Assembly: GCA_030429345.1 (NCBI GenBank)
Contig: JAUIFJ010000063.1
Location: 1 to 8,273, forward strand
DNA from: a bacterium
GTDB lineage: Bacteria > CAIWAD01
Reading direction: 5' to 3'
Length of the DNA: 8,273 nt
Below are positions 1 to 6,524 of this stretch, one piece after another; position 1 is the first letter of the stretch, and every line of letters starts with the position of its first letter. The notes below the pieces were generated by a model. That model saw nothing but the letters and a program-made list of their open reading frames with translations, made no database searches and had not been told where the DNA came from. A program made the translations under genes and the position numbers.

Positions 1-412
1 GTGCAAACCTGCAGTCCGTACCATGAAGGGAATCTTGCAGCGTCGTCATGTTAACCCCCTCGGGGGAGCAAGGGAGAGCCGAGAAGTTGGTGCACTTCGA
101 AGGCCAAGGAAGAGGCGAAGAATCTGGAAACGCAGCCTCGAAGAACTCCCCGGCGTATGGAGAGTGGAATGCAGGGACAGTCGTCAGGGAAACAGGAGAG
201 ATCTCGTCGGGTCGCGGATCACACGCCGCGTAAGAAGTGGTATAAGTCCATTTGACGAAATCCACGACGACGCCCGGCGAGAAGTCGGAGGGGGTCATAG
301 TACCGGTGACGCGTAAGACAACACAACTTGCGCCAGGGAAGGACCCCTGCTTCAGCAATGGCCAGCGGGAAGGAACGTGACGGTGCATGCTCCCAGGAGC
401 CAACAACACCCG
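1..412 (+). other. Decayed group II intron / leader of intron reverse transcriptase
   Basis: No intact gene is visible here. Short open stretches in different frames resemble the low-complexity N-terminal or upstream region often found before group II intron reverse transcriptases. The clearest is the peptide EKSEGVIVPV at about 280-309, which resembles a KSxGVIVP stretch I recall from such proteins. Stops and frame changes separate these pieces: TGA at 253-255 closes nothing coherent, and the peptide containing EKSEGVIVPV stops near 380. Together with the better preserved segment immediately downstream (413-538), the simplest reading is a degraded 5' part of a group II intron. I cannot identify the intron's 5' boundary or its RNA domains by eye, and the remnant may begin before the window. 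Confidence 0.4.
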
Positions 413-538
413 TTTGAAAAGTCACGAAACCTCCAGCGCAGCCTCTACCGTGCGGCCAAAAGGAGTGGAACCCGGCGGTTCCATGCCCTGCTGGACCGCC
501 TCGTTCGGCCCGATGTGTTCTGGCGGGCCTGGGTGGAA
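413..538 (+). pseudogene. Group II intron reverse transcriptase/maturase, N-terminal fragment
   Basis: This stretch lies in the open frame 377-577. It encodes about 42 residues that match, from memory, the conserved N-terminal block of group II intron reverse transcriptase/maturases: a LQRxLYRAAK segment, then RRFHALLDR, then RPDVFWRAW. In intact proteins this is followed by the first RT motifs, including a GVDG stretch. Here the similarity breaks off after WRAWVE, and the frame ends about 13 codons later. No finger/palm motifs, YADD box, maturase or endonuclease domain exists downstream, so no active enzyme can be made. The break is only about 35 bases before the left core of the first attC-like repeat. 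The fragment may therefore sit inside, and have been truncated within, an older gene cassette. The family call is recollection-based; truncation is seen directly. Confidence 0.6.
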
Positions 539-571
539 ACCAGATTGCTCTTGTGTGATCCAGGCGCCACT

Positions 572-697
572 GTCTGACCCTACAAGCGGATGCCTCGCCT
601 TGTCACGGCCTTTGCCTGGAATTGGCGCCGCTGCGCGTCGCGGTGGCTCGGGCAAAGCCCGCGTCAAGCCGGTCACAGCTTATGCAGAACGTTAGCT
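572..697 (+). other. attC-like integron recombination site 1
   Basis: This site is the left copy of a repeat whose body (586-691) matches 1587-1692 at about 97 of 106 positions with no gaps. The right end carries the core GTTAGCT (691-697), one base from the attC consensus GTTRRRY, with cleavage expected between 691 and 692. The left core may be GTCTGAC (572-578), one base from RYYYAAC. The interior has inverted complementarity, for example CCTTTGCC near 609-617 against GGGCAAAG near 650-657. This allows the long imperfect stem that the integrase recognises on the bottom strand. The inner left arm is poorer here than in copy 2. The core at 691 is the exact reverse complement of copy 2's left core, as expected for a cassette boundary. 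Confidence 0.7.
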
Positions 698-787
698 TTA
701 CCTGAATCCACTGTTAGACAATCCCGAACGATTCGCGGAAACTGATTTTGCCTGGCTCTGGGCTATTCATCATGCTTTAGAAAACGA

Positions 788-839
788 TTGACTTACTCAG
801 TGCATTCATGCATTCTTACATGTAAGATCGGGAGGTGCC
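788..839 (+). promoter_or_regulatory. Toxin-antitoxin promoter with two operator-like palindromes and RBS
   Basis: TTGACT (788-793) is a good -35 box. At 17-bp spacing CATTCT (811-816) is a mediocre -10 box. Two perfect palindromes overlap or follow it: TGCAT-TC-ATGCA (801-812) and CTTACATGTAAG (815-826). They lie between the -35 element and the ribosome binding site GGGAGG (830-835), which sits 4 bases before the antitoxin ATG. AbrB/MazE-type antitoxins usually autorepress their own operon, so these are the natural candidate operators. The sequence elements are seen directly; the regulation is inferred. Confidence 0.55.
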
Positions 840-1103
840 ATGAGTAGGTTATCGACAACCAAGCTTTCGTCCAAGGGTCAAGTTGTGATCCCCGAAGAGA
901 TTCGCCTGGAGCTGGGGCTGGAGCCAGGAGAACGCTTTCTTGTTGTTGCTGAGAATGATGTTGTTGTTTTGAAGAAACTTGCGCTTCCATCCGCCAAAGA
1001 GTTTCGGTCTTTGGTGAAGAGGGCACGCGATCAGGCAAAAGCCGTAGGTCTAACGGAATCTGACATCGAAGCAGCTCTAAAGGCTCACCGCGGCAAGTCA
1101 TGA
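840..1103 (+). CDS. AbrB/MazE-family antitoxin
   Basis: This is an 87-residue protein. Its first 45 or so residues form a SpoVT-AbrB (MazE-like) swapped-hairpin DNA-binding domain, recognisable by STTKLSSKGQVVIPEEIR, then LGLEPGERF and a VVVLKK strand. The C-terminal part (about 50-87) is charged and helical, as expected for the segment that wraps and blocks a partner toxin. The ATG is well placed after GGGAGG. The gene overlaps the PIN toxin start by ATGA, which implies translational coupling and an operon. It should neutralise the toxin and repress the shared promoter through the palindromes upstream. It lies inside an integron cassette. Family assignment is firm; the specific antitoxin role rests on the toxin neighbour. 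Confidence 0.88.
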   Translation: MSRLSTTKLSSKGQVVIPEEIRLELGLEPGERFLVVAENDVVVLKKLALPSAKEFRSLVKRARDQAKAVGLTESDIEAALKAHRGKS

Positions 1104-1507
1104 AGTTCGTGCTTGATACAAACGTTCTGATGTCTGGGATCTTCTTCAGAGGGAAACCTGGACAAATCCTCGATTGGTGGTTGGAAGGAAATGCGACACT
1201 GCTAGTCAGTGATGAAATCCTTCAAGAGTATGAGTCAGTTTTCATGCGCCTTTCTGCCAAGTACCCAGCTCTTGAGGCAAAACGTTTACTGAACTCTGTT
1301 GCCGTGCATGCATCTGTGATACATGCCAAACAGTTGCCCGTTCAGGTAACTGATGACCCGGATGATGAGAAATTCGTTGCTTGTGCCTTACAAGGGCGTG
1401 CGCATGTGATTGTGAGTGGTGACAAGCATTTGCTTAGCGTAAATGGGTGGGAAGGGATTGAAATTCTTAATCCATCGACGTTTCATGCGCGCTTTCTCAC
1501 GAACTGA
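1100..1507 (+). CDS. PIN-domain toxin (putative VapC-like endoribonuclease)
   Basis: This 135-residue protein spans a whole single PIN domain of the family annotated as 'putative toxin-antitoxin system toxin component, PIN family' (COG1569). PIN toxins are magnesium-dependent RNases that cleave tRNA, rRNA or mRNA. The acidic residues expected in the active site are present: D6 in VLDTN, E43 in the ILQEYE helix, D89 in the PDDEKF motif, and D108 in VSGDKHLL. The toxin therefore looks intact. The start overlaps the antitoxin stop by ATGA. A stretch of about 60 bases without a gene separates its stop from the attC-like site that closes the cassette. The RNA target cannot be predicted from the sequence. 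Confidence 0.88.
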   Translation: MKFVLDTNVLMSGIFFRGKPGQILDWWLEGNATLLVSDEILQEYESVFMRLSAKYPALEAKRLLNSVAVHASVIHAKQLPVQVTDDPDDEKFVACALQGRAHVIVSGDKHLLSVNGWEGIEILNPSTFHARFLTN

Positions 1508-1568
1508 CATGAAACTGGCCCCTGAAGTGGAACCGGCAGTTGCGAGCGGCGACCATCTTGGCAGGAAT

Positions 1569-1698
1569 AGCTAACTACAGCATTAAGCGGATGCCTCGCC
1601 TTGTCACGGCCTTTGCCTGGAAAGGGTGCCGCTGCGCGTCGCGACGGCCGGGGCAAAGCCCGCGCCAAGCCGGTCACAGCTTATGCTGAACGCTCGTG
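1569..1698 (+). other. attC-like integron recombination site 2
   Basis: This right-hand copy closes the toxin-antitoxin cassette. The left core is AGCTAAC (1569-1575). The inner arms CAGCATTAAGC (about 1578-1588) and GCTTATGCTG (1680-1689) are complementary except for one extra T in the left arm. That matches the known asymmetry of attC stems, where extrahelical bases in the left arm set strand choice. The central region contains a second stem (CTTTGCC against GGCAAAG) and a GC-rich loop near 1631-1645. The right core is degenerate: G at 1692 is followed by CTCGTG rather than TTRRRY. This site may therefore mark the end of the array or be inactive on that side. Confidence 0.68.
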
Positions 1699-1948
1699 GC
1701 CTCTATCTACTCAGCACAGAGATTGTTGTATACAATCTATGTGATTGCAACAAGTAGTTTGTGTTCTCTAGCTCCGGAATACTGTACTCCTTTTTCGAAT
1801 GCAGAGCAGGTCTCGATCAAGCGGGATTTCGATTGTCAAATAGGAGGATTGAGCTACATTCCAACCAATAGCAGCATTCCCCTCTTCGGCTGACCATCGG
1901 GTGTTTCTTGAGCTGCAATCTTCCTAGGACAACTGTGATAGTGAATGA
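1693..1948 (+). other. Gene-poor spacer with a small palindrome
   Basis: This is AT-richer DNA between the second attC-like site and the propeller gene. A 65-codon GTG-started frame at 1696-1893 has no ribosome binding site and no recognisable family, so I do not call it. The palindrome TTGTATACAA (1726-1735), within AGATTGT-TGTAT-ACAATCT (1720-1738), could be an operator or part of a promoter. No strong promoter pair can be picked by eye. Confidence 0.3.
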
Positions 1949-3049
1949 ATGAACACCTACACAAAGACACTACTTGTCATCGCTCTTCTTGCCACCTTCG
2001 CGAGTCAGGGCGTGTCTGTTGAATCAGTACCGCGTGTATCCGCCAACACCATGATCGAAGGACCCGAAAGCGAGGACACAGCGACCTTGCCGCTTCGGTA
2101 TACTTCCGGAATCCGTTCCATCTATGAGGACAGCAAGGGGCGCTTCTGGTTCGGTAGCCACGAGGAAGGTGTGTGCCTGCTCGAAGGAGACACGTTCACA
2201 TACTACACGACTGAGGACGGATTAAGCGGCAATCAGATCCGAACGATCCAGGAGGACCGGACCGGTCTCATGTGGTTCGCAACGGAGAGTGGAATCTCCA
2301 GCTTCGATGGAATCACTTTCAGGTCTTACACCGGAAAGAATACGTTCAGTCCAGCTGCCATCACTGGAGTGGCCTGGCGGAAGGAAGCCGGCGATCTCTG
2401 GTTTCCCGGCGACAGCGGGCTGCCTGCGAACACCAATGATGGCCAGGGCGTGTATCGATATGATAACCGGACTCTCGAGTATCTGGCCTTTCCCATCCCG
2501 CAGGATAGCGCGGCGGAGAACACTTTTCGAGTGACAAGTATCGTGGAGAGTCGCGACGGCAGAATCTGGTTCGGGACCTATTCAGCCGTATTCGAGTATG
2601 ACGGCCATTCCTTCACGATCATCGACAACTCAACTAAAGGAATCGGGCCCGACGAGGAAGACCTGCATGTTCGCAGTCTTTTCGAGGACAGCAGTGGAAC
2701 TCTCTGGATCGGAAACAACGGGCTTGGGGTTATGAGTTTCGATGGACAAGCCCTTTCCAACTTCAGCGAACTGCATGGACTTAGCATCAGGGAGAAAGGT
2801 CCGACAGGATCGCTGGGGAGGGTGTTCTCGATTGCGGAAGACGCTTCCGGAAACATGTGGTTTGGAACACGCGACAACGGTGTGTGGTGCTTCGATGGCA
2901 CGTCAATGAGGAACTTCCGCCTCGCGGATGGGTTGACCAGTCTCATGGTGTGGGCGATTTATCGGGATAAAAGAGATTCCCTTTGGCTCGGCATGGGCGA
3001 CGGCAGTGTGTGCCGCTTTAACGGCACCTCCTTTGAGAAGATCTACTAG
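1949..3049 (+). CDS. Secreted stand-alone Reg_prop seven-bladed beta-propeller protein
   Basis: This 366-residue protein starts with a Sec-type signal peptide (about 1-20) without a lipobox, so it should be exported. Seven repeats of the 'two-component regulator propeller' type follow. Each has an xIxEDxxGxxWFGT-like core and then a [FY]DG-x-FxxY strand. The W[FIL] positions fall near residues 67, 109, 151, 207, 253, 304 and 346, giving exactly one closed seven-bladed propeller. Blade 3 (about 140-181) has a longer insert. Such propellers usually form half of the periplasmic sensor of hybrid histidine kinases, but no transmembrane helix, kinase or cyclase follows here. Function is unknown; a ligand- or polysaccharide-binding role is plausible. 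The ribosome binding site is weak, so the start rests on the signal peptide. The gene is less GC-rich than those downstream, suggesting separate acquisition. Confidence 0.82.
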   Translation: MNTYTKTLLVIALLATFASQGVSVESVPRVSANTMIEGPESEDTATLPLRYTSGIRSIYEDSKGRFWFGSHEEGVCLLEGDTFTYYTTEDGLSGNQIRTIQEDRTGLMWFATESGISSFDGITFRSYTGKNTFSPAAITGVAWRKEAGDLWFPGDSGLPANTNDGQGVYRYDNRTLEYLAFPIPQDSAAENTFRVTSIVESRDGRIWFGTYSAVFEYDGHSFTIIDNSTKGIGPDEEDLHVRSLFEDSSGTLWIGNNGLGVMSFDGQALSNFSELHGLSIREKGPTGSLGRVFSIAEDASGNMWFGTRDNGVWCFDGTSMRNFRLADGLTSLMVWAIYRDKRDSLWLGMGDGSVCRFNGTSFEKIY

Positions 3050-3386
3050 GAAGCTTGTGCGGACCAAACGGAGCGCAGGATCCAGTGATCTCCTACAAGG
3101 ACAATTGAAGCATTTCTGGAACTCGCCCCTGTGAAACATGTTCTTGAATCACATATACAGATCTTGCTTGCACGCTCTCGACATCAGCCTCAAGGTGTTG
3201 ACAGCCGGCCTCCAGGCCACAGCGAGTCCTCTGGCCGATCCCGTCGAGGACTATTCTGGACTACAAAGCCAGAATGGCTGGACCTTCAGTAAATGCACGG
3301 CGGGCCGAATCGTACTCCTCCGGAAACTTGTTTTCTGGCCAGCGATGCAGAGATCCCCGGCTCCGTAGTTGTACATTCTTTGAACC
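3050..3386. other. 337-bp stretch without a convincing gene
   Basis: The gap separates the propeller gene from the transporter operon. A 76-codon frame (3138-3368) lacks a ribosome binding site and any familiar motif, and looks accidental. I see no rho-independent terminator after the propeller and no clear promoter pair or Shine-Dalgarno sequence before the ATPase start at 3387. The composition changes across this gap from AT-richer accessory DNA to GC-rich coding DNA, so the boundary between the two blocks probably lies here. Confidence 0.4.
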
Positions 3387-4145
3387 ATGACACGAAGCAG
3401 CGCCACTCTTTCCCTTCTTCAGGTGAGAAAATCCTTCGATGAGCATCCTGTCATACGAGATGTAGACCTGGACGTGCCCCCTGGCACCACCCTGGCACTG
3501 ATCGGACCGAGCGGCTGCGGCAAGTCGACCTTGCTGCGCCTGATGAACGGGCTGCTGCAACCGGACAGGGGCAAGGTCCAAGTCAAAGGCGAGCGTCTTG
3601 TCGCACAGAACCTGCTCAGCCTGCGTCGGCGCATGGGCTACGTAATCCAGGAAGGCGGCCTCTTCCCCCATCTGGATGCGCGACAGAACATCACCCTGAT
3701 GGCCGACCACCTGGCCTGGAAGCCGGAGCGCATCGAATCCCGCCTGCTGGCGCTGCTACAGCTGACCCACCTCGAAACCGACCTGTTGCAACGCTTTCCC
3801 TTTGAGCTTTCCGGCGGCCAGCGGCAGCGCGTCGCGCTGATGCGCGCGCTGATGCTGGACCCGGAAATTCTCCTGCTCGACGAACCGCTGGGAGCGCTCG
3901 ACCCGATCATTCGCTTCGATTTGCAGAAGGAACTCAAGGGAATCTTCCAGGCGCTGGGCAAGACGGTCGTGCTCGTCACACATGATCTTTCCGAGGCAGC
4001 CTATCTGGCCGACGAGGTCTTGTTGTTGCACGAGGGTCGCATCGCGCAACGGGGACACATGAGTGATCTGGTTCACCGGCCCGCTGACGCCTTCGTGGAA
4101 CGCTTCGTCAAGGCGCAGCGCGGCCACGACTGGAGTGCCTTATGA
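3387..4145 (+). CDS. Quaternary amine-type ABC transporter ATP-binding protein
   Basis: This 252-residue cytoplasmic ATPase would power the fused binding protein/permease encoded next. All motifs are intact: Walker A GPSGCGKST (40-48), Q-loop Q88 in VIQEGG, signature LSGGQ (141-145), Walker B ILLLDEP (161-167), D-loop GALD (169-172) and switch histidine H199. The VIQEGGLFPH Q-loop and the partner gene point to the OpuA/OsmV/ProV group that imports glycine betaine, choline and similar osmolytes. ProV and OpuAA carry C-terminal CBS domains that sense ionic strength. This protein ends right after the ATPase core, so that sensor is absent. The stop overlaps the next start by ATGA, implying coupling. 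The ATG at 3387 has no good ribosome binding site, so the start is the least certain point. Substrate is inferred from family only. Confidence 0.88.
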   Translation: MTRSSATLSLLQVRKSFDEHPVIRDVDLDVPPGTTLALIGPSGCGKSTLLRLMNGLLQPDRGKVQVKGERLVAQNLLSLRRRMGYVIQEGGLFPHLDARQNITLMADHLAWKPERIESRLLALLQLTHLETDLLQRFPFELSGGQRQRVALMRALMLDPEILLLDEPLGALDPIIRFDLQKELKGIFQALGKTVVLVTHDLSEAAYLADEVLLLHEGRIAQRGHMSDLVHRPADAFVERFVKAQRGHDWSAL

Positions 4146-5611
4146 TGCCCCTACTGTTTCCAGCCCTGCTCCTGCTACTCCTGGCTGGTTCCGCAGCGCA
4201 AGGGGAGATCCGCGTCGGCTCGAAGAAGTTCACCGAGTCCGTGATCCTAGGCGAGATCGCCTCAGGGCTGCTGCAGGATGACGGCGCATCCGTAATACAC
4301 CAGCGGGAGTTGGGCGGTACAAGGATCCTCTGGAATGCCCTGAAAGCCGGGGAACTGGACCTCTACCCAGACTACACCGGCACTCTGCGTCACGAAATCC
4401 TGGCCGGCGACGCCCCGGACGAGGGCCTGGAGGGCCTGCGCAAGGCGCTTGCGCCCCACGGCATCGGGATCACCGCACCCCTGGGGTTCAACAACAGCTA
4501 TGCCCTCGGCATGCTCAAGGCGCGTGCTGCCGAGCTTGGTATCTCGCAGACATCGGACCTGGCCCGGCATCCGGACCTGTTGCTCGGCTGCAGCAGCGAA
4601 TTCCTCAAGCGCGCCGACGGTTGGCCCGGGCTGCAGCAGCTCTACGGCCTGCCGCATCAGCCTCGCGGCATGGATCACGACCTGGCCTATCGCGGATTGG
4701 CCTCCGGCAGCCTGGACCTGACCCTGTTGTATACCACCGACGCCGAGATCCGCTACTACGATCTTGCGGTGCTGAAAGACGACCGGGAGTATTTCCCGCG
4801 CTACGAATCGGTCATCGTATACCGTCTGGATCTGCCCGAATCCAGGCTCGAAACCCTGCGGAGGCTGGAAGGCCGGATCAATGCGACACGCATGATCGGC
4901 ATGAACGCCGCGGTAAAGCTGGAAGGGCTAAGCGAGGCTGAAACGGCAGCGGAATTCCTCTGGGAGCGTTTCGCCATCGACACAGTCTTGAGTCAACAGG
5001 GATTGGCTTCCAGGCTTCTGCAGCGCACTCTGGAACACCTCTTCCTGGTAGCGCTTTCGCTCGGCATGGCCATCGCACTCGCCCTGCCCCTGGGGATCGT
5101 TGCCGTGAAACACGCCCGCCTTGGACAAGTCGTGCTGGCGATCACTGGCGTGATGCAGACGATCCCCTCCCTGGCCCTGCTGGTGGTGATGATTCCCCTG
5201 CTCGGCATCGGTGCAGCGCCGGCGATCGCGGCGCTGTTCCTCTACAGCCTTCTGCCCATCGTGCGCAATACACACGCCGGTCTGGCCGGCGTGCCGGCAA
5301 GTCTGCGGGAATCGGCCCAGGCCATGGGCCTGCCGCCCCCTGCCTGCCTGAAGCGCATCGAGCTGCCGCTGGCCTTGCCGAGTATTCTCGCCGGCATCAA
5401 GACCGCTGCCGTGATCAACATCGGCACCGCGACCCTGGGCGCCCTTGTCGGCGCGGGCGGCTACGGCCAGGCGATCCTCACCGGCATTCGCCTCGACAAC
5501 ACGGCCCTGATCCTCGAAGGCGCCCTGCCCGCCGCGGCCCTGGCCCTGGCGGCCCAGTGGCTGCTGGAGAAAGGCGAGAAGCACTGGGTGTCCCGGGGAG
5601 TGCGACAGTAG
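4142..5611 (+). CDS. Fused quaternary-amine binding protein/ABC permease
   Basis: This 489-residue two-domain membrane protein starts with a hydrophobic leader (1-19) ending in AGSAAQG, which is either a cleaved signal or an anchor. A periplasmic substrate-binding domain follows at about 22-285. It is of the OpuAC/OsmF type, with the family hallmarks GSKKFTES (26-33), ELGGTR (56-61) and DLYPDYTGT (73-81). From about 295 to 480 comes a BPD-type permease with roughly five or six membrane segments. It has QTIPSLALL (339-347) and an EAA-type ATPase coupling loop, ESAQAMGL...RIELPLALPSI (390-415). With the ATPase it would form a complete importer. Best-known fusions such as OpuABC and EgtUB have the permease first and binding domain second; here the order is reversed. 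A second ATG lies at 4145, but the ATGA overlap favours 4142. Glycine betaine, choline or proline betaine are likely ligands; the exact one is unknown. Confidence 0.87.
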   Translation: MMPLLFPALLLLLLAGSAAQGEIRVGSKKFTESVILGEIASGLLQDDGASVIHQRELGGTRILWNALKAGELDLYPDYTGTLRHEILAGDAPDEGLEGLRKALAPHGIGITAPLGFNNSYALGMLKARAAELGISQTSDLARHPDLLLGCSSEFLKRADGWPGLQQLYGLPHQPRGMDHDLAYRGLASGSLDLTLLYTTDAEIRYYDLAVLKDDREYFPRYESVIVYRLDLPESRLETLRRLEGRINATRMIGMNAAVKLEGLSEAETAAEFLWERFAIDTVLSQQGLASRLLQRTLEHLFLVALSLGMAIALALPLGIVAVKHARLGQVVLAITGVMQTIPSLALLVVMIPLLGIGAAPAIAALFLYSLLPIVRNTHAGLAGVPASLRESAQAMGLPPPACLKRIELPLALPSILAGIKTAAVINIGTATLGALVGAGGYGQAILTGIRLDNTALILEGALPAAALALAAQWLLEKGEKHWVSRGVRQ

Positions 5612-5848
5612 CAAGGAAGTAGATCGTCAGATTGTAGTACGAGCCCCGGGAGTCGACTTCATTCTGTCCGGGCGGGTCCTGGTCGCCAATCGATCGATCG
5701 CCTGATCCTCGCCCTGGCATGCCCCGTCCCCGGGAAATCACGACCGGCAGGAAAGCGCTTGCGAAAGGACCCTGAGGCACTAAGTTGCTGTAAGGCAACC
5801 TGCAGATGCAGTGTGCCTGCTGCAGCACACACTGGTCGTGGAGTCCCA
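5612..5848. other. Intergenic region with two small stem-loops before the DUF1569 gene
   Basis: Two short inverted repeats lie just upstream of the next gene: GTTGC-6-GCAAC (5784-5799) and GTGTGC-8-GCACAC (5811-5830). Neither is followed by a T-run, so they do not look like rho-independent terminators. The second ends about nine bases before the GGAG (5839-5842) that serves as ribosome binding site, so it could modulate initiation. I see no gene and no convincing promoter in the remainder. Confidence 0.3.
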
Positions 5849-6301
5849 ATGATATCCGCATTCAACCGAGACGATGTCGACAGCCTCAAGGCACGCATCC
5901 ACCAGCTGACCACAGCAACACGCCCGCTGTGGGGCAAGATGAACTCCTCCCGGATGCTGGCCCATTGCAATGTGACCTACGAGCTGGTTTACGACCCGCC
6001 TGCCAAGAGGCCCAACGCGGTGCTGCGGTTCCTGCTGAAGGTCTTCGTCAAGCCGGCGGTTGTCAACGAGAAGCCCTACAAGCGCAGCCTGCGTACGGCG
6101 CCCTACTTCGTCATCAGCGACGAGCGGGAATTCGACAAGGAGCAGGCGCGACTGCTGGCCTACATGGATCGGACACTGGCACTGGGCGCGGCGTCCTTCG
6201 AGGGCAGGGAGTCCTATTCCTTCGGGGCCCTGACCGCGCAGGAGTGGAGCAACATGTTCACCAAGCACCTCGAGCACCACCTTGCGCAGTTCGGAGTCTA
6301 G
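5849..6301 (+). CDS. DUF1569 domain protein (DinB/YfiT-like fold)
   Basis: This 150-residue cytoplasmic protein matches DUF1569 almost end to end. It has RPLWGKMNSSRMLAHC near the N-terminus, VVNEKPYKRS (71-80), RTAPYFVISDEREF (82-95) and a C-terminal TKHLEHHLAQFGV. DUF1569 belongs to the DinB/YfiT four-helix-bundle superfamily, which usually binds a metal through three histidines. Plausible ligands here are H39 and the H140/H144 pair. Some superfamily members are thiol-dependent transferases, but DUF1569 itself has no established reaction. The open frame reaches back to 5759, but I chose ATG 5849. The family similarity begins there, and GGAG lies 6 bases upstream. The gene appears to stand alone between the transporter and the VOC genes. 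Confidence 0.85.
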   Translation: MISAFNRDDVDSLKARIHQLTTATRPLWGKMNSSRMLAHCNVTYELVYDPPAKRPNAVLRFLLKVFVKPAVVNEKPYKRSLRTAPYFVISDEREFDKEQARLLAYMDRTLALGAASFEGRESYSFGALTAQEWSNMFTKHLEHHLAQFGV

Positions 6302-6340
6302 CCGGACGGATAGTGCCTCTTCCGAGAAAGTCCTGTGAGA

Positions 6341-6466
6341 ATGAACACGTTAGGCATCATTGGAAGCCTGACCTATCGGATCGCCCGTTTGATCCCGCTG
6401 TTGCTGGGACTGCCCCCTTGTCCTGGGGATTCACAACGCGTCCGAAAGAGGGACTTCGCAGACTGA
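6341..6466 (+). CDS. Possible 41-residue hydrophobic peptide
   Basis: A short ATG frame encodes a peptide starting MNTLGIIGSLTYRIARLIPL, then a proline/leucine stretch and a basic tail. It is preceded by TGTGAGA, a poor ribosome binding site. The hydrophobic segment around residues 4-25 could be a membrane helix. No family is recognised. It may equally be chance or the 5' stump of a lost gene in the 223-base gap between the DUF1569 gene and the VOC leader. Confidence 0.18.
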   Translation: MNTLGIIGSLTYRIARLIPLLLGLPPCPGDSQRVRKRDFAD

Positions 6467-6524
6467 GCGCAGCAACAAGCCTTGTGTCACATTGAACGAT
6501 ATGGATTGATCCCGGAGGGGCCCC

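Larger units (their letters stand above)
692..1692 (+). mobile_element. Integron gene cassette carrying a toxin-antitoxin operon
   Basis: A unit of about 1,001 bp is bounded by two attC-like sites. It contains one promoter, two overlapping genes in the same orientation as the attC sites, and little else. In circular cassettes the first bases, TTRRRY, come from the cassette's own attC and pair with its left core. Here TTAGCT (692-697) pairs perfectly with AGCTAA (1569-1574), although the two lie almost 880 bp apart. That match is hard to explain by a generic dispersed repeat. Toxin-antitoxin cassettes with their own promoters are well known in chromosomal integrons, where they are thought to stabilise arrays. 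No integrase gene is in the window; it would be expected to the left. Confidence 0.68.

Noticed and set aside
422-676. Minus-strand frame of 84 codons beginning MTGLTRALPEP
   Set aside because: It lies across attC-like copy 1, and a near-identical peptide start recurs from copy 2 (1483-1677). It is the repeat read in reverse, not a gene.
713-719. GTTAGAC, a perfect GTTRRRY core 22 bases after the first attC core
   Set aside because: It lacks the matching inner arm beside it, while the core at 691 is in register with copy 2 and pairs with AGCTAAC. Probably chance, though it would pair with GTCTGAC at 572 with one mismatch.
1696-1893. 65-codon GTG-started frame after the second attC
   Set aside because: No ribosome binding site, no family resemblance, and it starts within the attC right core.
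3138-3368. 76-codon frame between propeller and transporter
   Set aside because: No ribosome binding site and an irregular composition with no recognisable motif; likely accidental.
4928-5614. 228-codon minus-strand frame opposite the permease
   Set aside because: Glutamine/glycine/arginine-rich shadow of a strongly supported plus-strand gene in GC-rich DNA.
5635-5735. GC-rich inverted stretches after the transporter operon as a terminator
   Set aside because: Pairing around CCCGGG and TCCGGG is short and imperfect, and no T-run follows.
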